Positions 54,141 through 61,464 of a stretch of DNA of 64,000 bases are shown piece after piece. The DNA is from Flavobacterium ranwuense (GTDB lineage: Bacteria; Bacteroidota; Bacteroidia; Flavobacteriales; Flavobacteriaceae). Both the position numbers and the translations under genes were made by a program. The stretch is from NCBI RefSeq assembly GCF_004349315.1, contig NZ_SMLH01000001.1, positions 496,001 through 560,000 of the forward strand, read 5' to 3'. The notes under the pieces were generated by a model. It searched no databases. It saw only the letters and a list, made by a program, of their open reading frames with translations, and had not been told where the DNA came from. Every line of letters begins with the position of its first letter. The stretch's first letter is position 1.

Positions 54141-54170
54141 AAAAGACCTTACATTTCTGTAAAGTCTTTT
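54141..54170. terminator. Hairpin terminator beside the tRNA-like fragment
   Basis: AAAAGACCTTACA and TGTAAAGTCTTTT form a 13-bp stem with one G-T pair and a TTTC loop. On the minus strand it follows the tRNA-like 3' end, as terminators follow tRNAs in Flavobacterium. Confidence 0.7.
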
Positions 54171-54175
54171 TAAAA

Positions 54176-54222
54176 AGCTCCCTCTCTTGGGCTCGCCCCT
54201 CGGGACAGATTAGCAGTTAAAT
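54176..54222 (-). other. Possible tRNA 3'-end fragment (attachment-site relic)
   Basis: On the minus strand, CGAGCCCAAGAGAGGGAGC resembles the 3' T-arm and acceptor strand of a Flavobacterium tRNA (tRNA-Asn-like from memory). Upstream, ACTGCTAATC resembles an anticodon arm. No full cloverleaf can be drawn, so this is a fragment at most. A tRNA end next to an integrase start is the usual layout of an integrated element. Confidence 0.3.
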
Positions 54223-54386
54223 CAAGACTTGACGTTGTTTTACTTCTATTATGATGGCCAATTTGATGCCTATTGTATTAATTTAATGTTTGTTTGTATA
54301 CAAAGATAATGATGAATCTTAATTCTGATTTATTAAATGAAGATTATTTTTTAGCGAACTAGTTTTCCTTAATTTCTTCTAAAATC

Positions 54387-57248
54387 CTACCCCACCTTCG
54401 CAAACCCACTCACAAAAGTTTCTACAAATCCAATAATCTTACTCAAGATTCTATCACCTGTTTTCTTACGTTCCAATACTTTGGGTTTTTCACCTTCTAT
54501 TAAGTCCAAAAGTTCATCTCTTAAAGGTTCACGTTCGGCAAAGAGGTAATTTTCTATTAGCTGTTCTGTTTTTTCTTCTGATAAGTTTTCTTCTTGTACC
54601 AGTAGTTTGAAGGCTTTTATCTGTTCTTCATTCCAGTATTTTTCAAATTGGTCTGGTAGGTCTTCTGTGTCTTCTATTGCGGGAAGGTTTTCTAGTATGA
54701 AACGTTCTATCAGTTCACGTTTGCTTCTCAGGTTTGCTTCTCCTGTCAGTAAATCAATGATTTCTTTTTGCTTCTTGGATTTCTCTTTTGGGTCGGCATT
54801 TTTTAAGCTTGCCAATAGTTTTAGAATATAAGTAACGTTGATTTCATCACGGTGTATTAATTCCAATTCAAAATCTACGTCTTCCAGTATGGAAACTTTT
54901 TCTTTACTATGGTCATTCTTTACTTTATCGTATAAATCGAGATACTTGCTTTTATAATCTTCAAAAAGTTGCTCGTCCATATCCAAATCTTCACCATTGA
55001 AATCGGAGAATGTGGCCAGCACGTTTTTGATACGCATTAGTTCCCGGAACGCTTTGATGAATTCTAATTCCTCCTTTTCACTTTGTAAATCATTTACGCT
55101 GTTTACCGTTGGTACAATTTTTAATAGTTCATTGACTGCTTCACTGAATTGTTGCACGTAATCCTCGTAAGGTTGCATTATAATCACGTCTATTGCGTCT
55201 TTATTAGAAAAGAGTGCAATAGCATCATCAGTTGCTTTTTTGAGGTTACGGAACACTATAATGTTTCCCTGTGATTTTTGTTCGTTCAGGATTCTATTTG
55301 TTCTGGAATAGGCTTGAATCAATCCGTGATGTTTCAAGTTCTTATCCACATACATCGTATTCAGGTTTGGACTATCAAAACCAGTTAAAAACATATTGAC
55401 TACTAGGAGAATATCAATCTTTTTGTTTTTTACGTTTTTAGAAATATCATTGTAGTAATTATAGAATAAAACGCTGTCTTTGGTAGAGAATTTAGTGCCA
55501 AACATGGTATTATAATCCACAATAAATGCATCTAGCTTTTCTCTGGAATGCGAGTTTAAACCATACTTTTCAGTTGGTTCTGCTGCTATATCTAATTCTT
55601 CAGGGATAAAACCATTAGCATCTTTATCATCTTCATTGGTAGCATAACTGAAAATAGTTGCAATTTTTAAATTGTGTTTTCCTTCTTCTTTTTTGGCTTG
55701 AAGGATTTCATAATATTTAATCAGGGTTTCCACGCTACTCACACAAAACATTGCGGTGAATTCCCTGCTATGGGTTTTACGATTGTGATTGTCAATGATG
55801 TAATCAGCAATTTTGTTTAAACGCAAAGGAGATTCCATTAATTCCTTGGTATCGATGTCTTCTACTTCAATGTCTATGTTAGTTTTGCTGTCGTCTTTTT
55901 GTTTGTAACGACCCACATATTCCACGGAGAACTTTAAAACGTTCTCGTCTTTAATGGCATCTGTAATCACATATTTGTGCAAACATTCGCCAAACAACTC
56001 TTTGGTGGTGCGTTTCCCTAATTCATTCTTTACCGCATTATCAGCAAAAATTGGCGTACCGGTAAAGCCAAATAATTGAATATTATTGAAAAAAGATTTT
56101 ATGCGAGTATGTGTTTCCCCAAACTGAGAACGGTGGCATTCGTCAAAAATGAATACAATTCGTTCGTCTTTTAGTTTATCCATTTTACTTAAATACTGCT
56201 TTTTACTAATGGCTGTATTTAGTTTTTGAATGGTGGTTACAATGAGTTTAGTGTCATCCGAGAACTGATTTACCAATGCTTTTGTATTGTCTGTTCCGTC
56301 GATGCTTCCTTTGCTAAAGCTATTGAATTCTTTTGTGGTTTGGTAATCCAAATCTTTTCGGTCTACCACAAAAACCACTTTTTTGACTTGTGGTAAATTC
56401 ATTAAAATCTGACTGGCTTTAAACGAAGTCAAGGTTTTTCCGGAACCAGTAGTATGCCAGATATAGGCATTTTTGTTTGTGTTCTTTACCGTCTCAACCA
56501 ATGCTTCTACCGCATAGTATTGGTAGGGGCGAAGCACCATTAGTATTTTGTAGGCTTCACTCAACACAATGTATTTGCATATCATTTTAGAGATATGGCA
56601 CGGATCTAAAAAGTCCGTGGTAAAACCATTCAATATATTTGTCAGGCGATTGTTGGCTACATCCGTCCAATAGAAGGTTTGCTTGAACGACTGATTGCGG
56701 TTGTTAGCGTAGTATTTTGTGTTTACACCATTACTGATTACAAAAATCTGAACGTACTGGAATAAGGCTGAATTCGCTCCAAAGGAATGGCGTTGGTAGC
56801 GATTGATTTGGTTGAACGCTTCTTTAAGTTCCAGTCCACGGCGTTTGAGTTCTATTTGTACCAATGGCAATCCATTGATAAGTAGCGTTACATCGTATCT
56901 GTTTTTATAAATGCCATCGATAGATACTTGGTGCGTAACCTGAAATTGGTTTTGACACCAATGCTCCGTATTGATAAATTCAAAGTATAAATCCTCTCCA
57001 TTATCTTTCAGGATGTGTTGTCTTTCTCGTAGTGTTTTTGCTTTTTCAAAAACAGATCCTTTGTTTAAAATATTAAGCACACGGTCAAACTCTTTGGCAG
57101 TAAACTCTTTCTTGTTATGCTTTTCTAGTTGTACTTTTAGATTGGTAAGCAGTTCTTTTTCGTCAACAATAGTTACGCCCGCATAACCCATTGTTTGTAA
57201 TTGGGCTACTAATTGTTCTTCCAGAATTTGTTCAGGTTGTTTTGCCAT
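54387..57248 (-). CDS. hsdR: Type I restriction endonuclease subunit R
   Basis: The 953-residue motor/nuclease subunit. The N-terminal PD-(D/E)xK nuclease has Asp119 and the E-x-K of QIELKRRG (Glu133, Lys135). The helicase motor has Walker A TGSGKT (267-272), DECH in FDECHRSQFG, FGFTGTP and QAYSRTNRI, followed by a C-terminal helical region. With HsdM and HsdS it cuts unmodified DNA after ATP-driven translocation. All motifs are intact. Last gene of the leftward operon; its start abuts the fic stop (one base shared). Confidence 0.96.
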   Translation of the reverse strand: MAKQPEQILEEQLVAQLQTMGYAGVTIVDEKELLTNLKVQLEKHNKKEFTAKEFDRVLNILNKGSVFEKAKTLRERQHILKDNGEDLYFEFINTEHWCQNQFQVTHQVSIDGIYKNRYDVTLLINGLPLVQIELKRRGLELKEAFNQINRYQRHSFGANSALFQYVQIFVISNGVNTKYYANNRNQSFKQTFYWTDVANNRLTNILNGFTTDFLDPCHISKMICKYIVLSEAYKILMVLRPYQYYAVEALVETVKNTNKNAYIWHTTGSGKTLTSFKASQILMNLPQVKKVVFVVDRKDLDYQTTKEFNSFSKGSIDGTDNTKALVNQFSDDTKLIVTTIQKLNTAISKKQYLSKMDKLKDERIVFIFDECHRSQFGETHTRIKSFFNNIQLFGFTGTPIFADNAVKNELGKRTTKELFGECLHKYVITDAIKDENVLKFSVEYVGRYKQKDDSKTNIDIEVEDIDTKELMESPLRLNKIADYIIDNHNRKTHSREFTAMFCVSSVETLIKYYEILQAKKEEGKHNLKIATIFSYATNEDDKDANGFIPEELDIAAEPTEKYGLNSHSREKLDAFIVDYNTMFGTKFSTKDSVLFYNYYNDISKNVKNKKIDILLVVNMFLTGFDSPNLNTMYVDKNLKHHGLIQAYSRTNRILNEQKSQGNIIVFRNLKKATDDAIALFSNKDAIDVIIMQPYEDYVQQFSEAVNELLKIVPTVNSVNDLQSEKEELEFIKAFRELMRIKNVLATFSDFNGEDLDMDEQLFEDYKSKYLDLYDKVKNDHSKEKVSILEDVDFELELIHRDEINVTYILKLLASLKNADPKEKSKKQKEIIDLLTGEANLRSKRELIERFILENLPAIEDTEDLPDQFEKYWNEEQIKAFKLLVQEENLSEEKTEQLIENYLFAEREPLRDELLDLIEGEKPKVLERKKTGDRILSKIIGFVETFVSGFAKVG

Positions 57249-58783
57249 TAGTTAAAATATACTTGATAATTTTCTTCTATCTCTTTTACTTCTTCGTCTG
57301 TAAGTGTGCCAAACTCTTTTTCTTTGGCTCTTTTGGATAAAGAACCGTTGTTTTGTTCTAGGAATCGAATTAGCAAAGCCACCATTTTATCAGGCATTTG
57401 ATAGTTGTTGTCTAGCCACAATTTCATAGCATCGTATTTTTGTAAATACGCTACTTCTTCGGGTATTATTTTGTGAATGGTGTAATCTACACATTCGCTT
57501 AAGAACTCTGCTTGTAGCGTAGCATCAAAATAACGATAGAAATCTATGGTGTCGTTCAGTACGTTTACGTTATTATCCTTGGTTTTCTCCCATTCAATAA
57601 AGTCCAATAGCGGATGCGAATAGTTTTCTAATACTTTTCGATAATCTTCTATTCGTTCTAAAATAGAAGCAGATACTGGAAAAATTATCCCTTGCGGACT
57701 GTATTTCATTGCGGACAATAAATGGTGAATTATGTAGCGGTGTATTCTGCCGTTTCCATCAACAAATGGATGGATGAACACAAATCCAAAAGCGATTGCA
57801 GTGGCGGTTAATAAGGGATGAAATCCTGTGGTTTCCATTTGTTTGGAAGCTTCCAGCAATCCGTTCATCAGTTTTTCAATATCTGCCTGTTTCGATGAAA
57901 TGTGTTCTGGAATTGGTTCACCAGTAGTTCTGTCATGTTCACCAACAAACCCGCCTTCGGTACGATACCCCATGGTTACAAACTTGCTGTTTTCAATTAC
58001 AATTTGTTGTAGTCGATACAATTCTTCTTTGCTTAATGGTTTGCTTCCAGCTTGTCCAATGGCTTTTCCCCAGCGAAGTGCTCTGTTTTGTGTTGGGTTT
58101 TCCCCTTCAATGCTAAACGAAGCTTTGGAATCTTTCAACAATAAAAAGGAGGAGGTTCTTAAAAGTACATCCTTGTGTATTCCTTTAATAACGGTGTTAA
58201 TGTTTTCCGTGCTGTTTTTGTCAAGGTAACTTTCCAGTTTTGGGGTTTTGAAGATTAACGGACAAAAATCAACGGTTCCAGGTAGGTTGTTCTTGATGCG
58301 GTGGCGACTTGAATTGATGGGTACAGGCGAAGCGAATTGCAGTTCTTCATCTACCAGCGGAATAAAGTTTTTTATGGTCAGGTCTGGAATAGGGAGTTGT
58401 TCCTGCAACAGCCATTCGTATAAAAACCATATTTTTCGGCTGTATTGTCCAGTTGGTTCGCTTTGTATTATGTTTTTAATTTCTTCTTTTGAAACAGATT
58501 GAAACAGTTTTTTAAAGAATAACAAGTTTATTCCTTCGTATTTTAATGCAAAAACGAGGTGCTTGTACAGCGTATCTTCAATAGCATTTCGGGAAGAAAA
58601 CACTTTCCAGTTCTCATTTTCATAACTCCTTCTTTTCTCACTAATAAGCGACAATCTGTTTGGAAAAGGCATAGCCAATCCCAGTCCTTCTATTATAGCA
58701 CCGTAACCCACTAATATTCCCTCTTCAGGTGCTTTGAGTCCGTGAAATACACTTGTTTTAAGTGAAAAACGCTTATTATTCAT
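57248..58783 (-). CDS. Fic domain AMP-transferase-like protein, class II
   Basis: A 511-residue Fic protein. The catalytic motif HPFVDGNGRIHR is at 338-349 and the inhibitory motif SFSIEG ((S/T)xxxE(G/N)) is at about 222-227, before the Fic core, so it is self-inhibited (class II). The C-terminal ~50 residues (ALLIRFLEQNNGSLSKRAK) look like a small winged helix. Fic enzymes usually transfer AMP to a protein hydroxyl. Here the gene lies between hsdS and hsdR in a type I system, a placement seen elsewhere. Upstream are six phased direct repeats. Target unknown. Confidence 0.92.
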   Translation of the reverse strand: MNNKRFSLKTSVFHGLKAPEEGILVGYGAIIEGLGLAMPFPNRLSLISEKRRSYENENWKVFSSRNAIEDTLYKHLVFALKYEGINLLFFKKLFQSVSKEEIKNIIQSEPTGQYSRKIWFLYEWLLQEQLPIPDLTIKNFIPLVDEELQFASPVPINSSRHRIKNNLPGTVDFCPLIFKTPKLESYLDKNSTENINTVIKGIHKDVLLRTSSFLLLKDSKASFSIEGENPTQNRALRWGKAIGQAGSKPLSKEELYRLQQIVIENSKFVTMGYRTEGGFVGEHDRTTGEPIPEHISSKQADIEKLMNGLLEASKQMETTGFHPLLTATAIAFGFVFIHPFVDGNGRIHRYIIHHLLSAMKYSPQGIIFPVSASILERIEDYRKVLENYSHPLLDFIEWEKTKDNNVNVLNDTIDFYRYFDATLQAEFLSECVDYTIHKIIPEEVAYLQKYDAMKLWLDNNYQMPDKMVALLIRFLEQNNGSLSKRAKEKEFGTLTDEEVKEIEENYQVYFN

Positions 58784-58816
58784 AGTATTAGTGAAAAATG
58801 GTTATTCAAATATAAT

Positions 58817-58951
58817 GGAAAAATAGGTTTTTTGTTGGAAAAATAGGTTTAATATTTATTATTTAAGGAAAAACAGGTTTTTTAATTTTGGAAAAACAGG
58901 TTTTAGTTGTGAAAAACAGGTAAAAAACAACAATTTTTCGGAAAAACAGGT
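58817..58951. repeat. Six helically phased direct repeats (GAAAAAYAGGT)
   Basis: GAAAAAYAGGT starts at 58818, 58838, 58868, 58891, 58911 and 58941, spaced 20, 30, 23, 20 and 30 bases, that is two or three DNA turns. The array fills the gap between the hsdS stop and the fic start and lies upstream of fic. It is probably a regulator-binding array controlling fic and hsdR. Confidence 0.8.
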
Positions 58952-58957
58952 ATGCAA

Positions 58958-60229
58958 TCATACAAACATTCCCTGTAACAATCCTTTTTTCCAAACTTCC
59001 GTATTCGTTAGCTGTGCCTGACAATGATTGATTTTGTCATCAATGGTAGAGAGAAAAGTAGCGATTTTGGTTTGTTCTTCTAAGCAAGGAATTAGAATAT
59101 CTATTGGCGCAAATTTAGAAATCCAATGTCTTTCATGTCCTCCAATTTCATAATTCATAATTTGCATTGCTTCGTAAATGAATTTAATGTCAATACCCTC
59201 GCGAGCAACTAATATTTTCATTGCTGAAGATTTTGCTTTAAACGGAAAATCAACAAATTGTGTTGCGGTTGTAAAATCATCAAATATTATTACTGGCAAA
59301 TTGTTTTCAAAGATTCCATTTGTCTCATTTGTATATCCTAAAATGAATGTCTTACCTGCGGTTAACACAGGTGTGGCAAATGAATTGTCGTATTCTGTAC
59401 TTGAAACCAAATATTTAGTGGGTTGTAAATAATCTAAACATTCCCCCAACTTCTTCTCCTCCCAATCCGCAAAAGCATTCCCATTATCTTGTCTGAACCT
59501 TGATTTATGGGATTTTCCTGATTGTCCAGATTTTTGTTGGATTGAATTATCAAAATCCTTTTCATCCTTTAAATCAAGTGAATCAGGGTTCGGACTGAAT
59601 ATCTTTTGCATCACGCCTTTTTTGTATTGCTCTAAAAGGCTTTTCTTTTGCTTCAAGGCTTGTAATTTTTCATCTACTTTCGTTAGGAATGTGGCGATTT
59701 TTTGTTGTTCTGGGAGGGTGGGGAAAGCAAGAGACATACTTCTAATACTTTGAAAGTTTAATCCTTCCCGACCACTTCCCGTTTGTAAACTGGTAAATAT
59801 ATTTTGACCTTTTTCAGAAGAAAATATTGGTTGTATAAAATAAGGTTCATTTTCTTTATTCAATCTAATAATACAAACGTGTTGATTAACATTTCCAACA
59901 GTGAAATTGTTAGGAACTACACAACTTCTACCTAAAGATGCTCCTGTAATATTTAATAGAATATCGTTTGCCTTAACAACACTATTTTTCATTGTGTTAT
60001 TAATTTTTTCTGTTATGAAAGTTGAATTTTCAAAAGATAATTTGCTGTCTAAAACATTTTGACTTCTAATAAATAAAATCCCTTTTTCAACATAAACAGA
60101 TTCACCTCCTAAAGGAGTTTTTCCACTGTTCACTTTTTCTGTTATTTTACCCAATTTCTTCAATTCCCATTCTCCTTTAAACTCAGGAAAACGCAAAGTG
60201 GGTGTTTTTTTTAGTTTTTCCATCATCAT
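58958..60229 (-). CDS. hsdS: Type I restriction-modification specificity subunit
   Basis: A 423-residue HsdS made of two half-repeats. Each starts with a 'W-E-x-K-K-L-G' motif (EWELKKLGK near 20; DWEEKKLGE near 254), followed by a target recognition domain and a conserved coil (LPEQQKIATFLTKVDEKLQA at 172; LEEQTKIATFLSTIDDKINH near 384). It selects a bipartite DNA target for HsdM and HsdR. Three consecutive ATGs open the gene and the first overlaps the ORF6N stop (ATGA). A 35-codon palindrome-ended insertion lies between the halves (residues 212-247). Confidence 0.93.
   Translation of the reverse strand: MMMEKLKKTPTLRFPEFKGEWELKKLGKITEKVNSGKTPLGGESVYVEKGILFIRSQNVLDSKLSFENSTFITEKINNTMKNSVVKANDILLNITGASLGRSCVVPNNFTVGNVNQHVCIIRLNKENEPYFIQPIFSSEKGQNIFTSLQTGSGREGLNFQSIRSMSLAFPTLPEQQKIATFLTKVDEKLQALKQKKSLLEQYKKGVMQKIFSPNPDSLDLKDEKDFDNSIQQKSGQSGKSHKSRFRQDNGNAFADWEEKKLGECLDYLQPTKYLVSSTEYDNSFATPVLTAGKTFILGYTNETNGIFENNLPVIIFDDFTTATQFVDFPFKAKSSAMKILVAREGIDIKFIYEAMQIMNYEIGGHERHWISKFAPIDILIPCLEEQTKIATFLSTIDDKINHCQAQLTNTEVWKKGLLQGMFV
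59491..59595. repeat. Palindrome-ended 105-bp element inserted in frame in hsdS
   Basis: The ends GTCTGAACC (59491-59499) and GGTTCGGAC (59587-59595) are inverted repeats, extended by TGATT and ATTTA words on both arms. The element is 105 bp, exactly 35 codons, and encodes a polar linker with no fold. I recall 'GTCTGAACC...TGATT' fold-back elements as dispersed in Bacteroidota. Confidence 0.65.
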
Positions 60230-61134
60230 TGTTTCAATAGATTAAGAATACGCACAACTTCTTCATTCATTTTAGAAAAAGCAAAACATTTTTTGCCCAA
60301 ATCTTTAAGCGATGCACCAATATGATAGAGTTCAGTTTGATCAATGATTATAAAGCGGTCGTGTGCCACTGCCAGTTCGTGTATTTTTATGTCGGGATAT
60401 TGAGTGTTGTGTTTTAGCAAGTCCGTTGCCAGTTGCTTGCCAATGGTTTTGGTATAAATAGTTGCCGTAGTGCCAGGTTCTCTTTTTGCGAGCAATTTCA
60501 ACACGGTATCATCTACATAATTATCAATCAATTGTATGGAAGTTTTTGCACTTCGTACCAAATCAGAAACAAAAGTCCAGGCATCAAATACCTGACCATC
60601 AAAAAACAATCCTTTTTCCGCAATAGTACTTTTACTTTCCAAAGCCTTAAATACTTTGTCAAACTTATCGTCATTTTCAATAAGTCTGCTTTCAAATTTA
60701 TCCAAACGTTGAATTAAACCCGCATTTTGACTCAGCACTTTACGCATTTCTACAAAAGCATCCATTATCAAAATACTTATTTTTATGGCCGTTTCACTTC
60801 GCAAAACAGCCGAAAGCATGGCTATACCTTGTTCTGTAAAAGCATAAGGCAAATATCTGCTGCCACCGTGTTTCCCACTTGAGGTCACAATTTGTGACCT
60901 CAAGTTTTTAAACCGGTCACAATTTGTGACCAGTTCCATGTTTTCCGTTTCGGTTAATTGAAATCTGAATTTGTCAGGAAATCTTTCAATATTTCGTTTA
61001 ACAGCCTGATTCAAAACTTTCGTATCCACTTGATACAATTCGGCTAAATCACGGTCTATCATCACTTGAATTCCTTGAATGGTAAAAATTCTATTTTCTA
61101 CCTCATCATTTATATAGGGTTTTACTTTTGTCAT
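60226..61134 (-). CDS. ORF6N domain protein
   Basis: A 302-residue protein. The N-terminal ORF6N domain (about 10-110) reads IQVMIDRDLAELYQVDTKVL, FRFQLTETE and PYAFTEQGIAMLSAVLRS, typical of phage-derived DNA-binding (KilA/BRO-like) proteins. A coiled region (about 130-175) and an alpha/beta C-terminal domain follow. I choose the ATG at 61134 over a TTG at 61158. The frame lies between a truncated rhuM and hsdS, 4 bases overlapping hsdS. Two palindromes lie inside its reading frame. A regulatory role is inferred. Confidence 0.85.
   Translation of the reverse strand: MTKVKPYINDEVENRIFTIQGIQVMIDRDLAELYQVDTKVLNQAVKRNIERFPDKFRFQLTETENMELVTNCDRFKNLRSQIVTSSGKHGGSRYLPYAFTEQGIAMLSAVLRSETAIKISILIMDAFVEMRKVLSQNAGLIQRLDKFESRLIENDDKFDKVFKALESKSTIAEKGLFFDGQVFDAWTFVSDLVRSAKTSIQLIDNYVDDTVLKLLAKREPGTTATIYTKTIGKQLATDLLKHNTQYPDIKIHELAVAHDRFIIIDQTELYHIGASLKDLGKKCFAFSKMNEEVVRILNLLKQ
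60877..60935. repeat. Two palindromes with a common 17-bp core inside the ORF6N gene
   Basis: The first (60877-60905) is a perfect 29-bp palindrome around a central T. The second (60911-60935) is a 25-bp palindrome with one mismatched pair. Both share GGTCACAATTTGTGACC, and their centres are 32 bp apart, about three turns. They encode LVTNCD and SQIVTS. Confidence 0.85.
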
Positions 61135-61145
61135 TTTATACTTAT

Positions 61146-61463
61146 TTAATTGTGGCAAAAGAACTTTCTATCAGAATTTTTAATTATACCGAATTCAGTA
61201 CGATTTAAATCTGGATTATAAAAGACTTCCCAATCTCCATTAAATTCAACGGCAGTTGTTAAGTAATCCTTAACAACTGAATTTGATTCTAACTCCTTCT
61301 CTTTTAATATTTTAGATATGTGCATACTGATGTTTGGCACAGAGGTGTCAAAAAGTTCTGCCAATTGATTTTGGTTCATCCAAGCATCACCGTCTCTAGT
61401 AAAAAGTGCTACCTCAGCTTTGCCGTCAACTGTATTGTAAATAATAATGTCTTGTTTTTCCAT
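61146..61463 (-). pseudogene. Truncated RhuM-like protein
   Basis: A 105-residue frame. Residues 1-70 follow the RhuM/virulence-protein pattern (IIYNTVDGKAEVALF, AWMNQNQLAELFDTSVPNIS, ELESNSVVKDYLTTA), which in full-length members continues for about 250 further residues. Here the last ~35 residues are unrelated and a stop follows. It starts one base after the hsdM stop. Probably a decayed rhuM, as often found in type I loci; it may still be translated. Confidence 0.65.
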
Positions 61464-61464
61464 C

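Noticed and set aside
54176-54222. Functional tRNA gene
   Set aside because: Only the 3' T-arm and acceptor-like strand can be recognised. No D-arm or acceptor partner is found, so it is at most a fragment.
58784-58957. CRISPR array between hsdS and fic
   Set aside because: The repeated unit is only 11-14 bp with 9-19 bp spacers and no nearby cas genes. It is a phased repeat array, not CRISPR.
60433-60717. 94-codon plus-strand frame inside the ORF6N gene
   Set aside because: It is an antisense shadow of a gene with clear family motifs.
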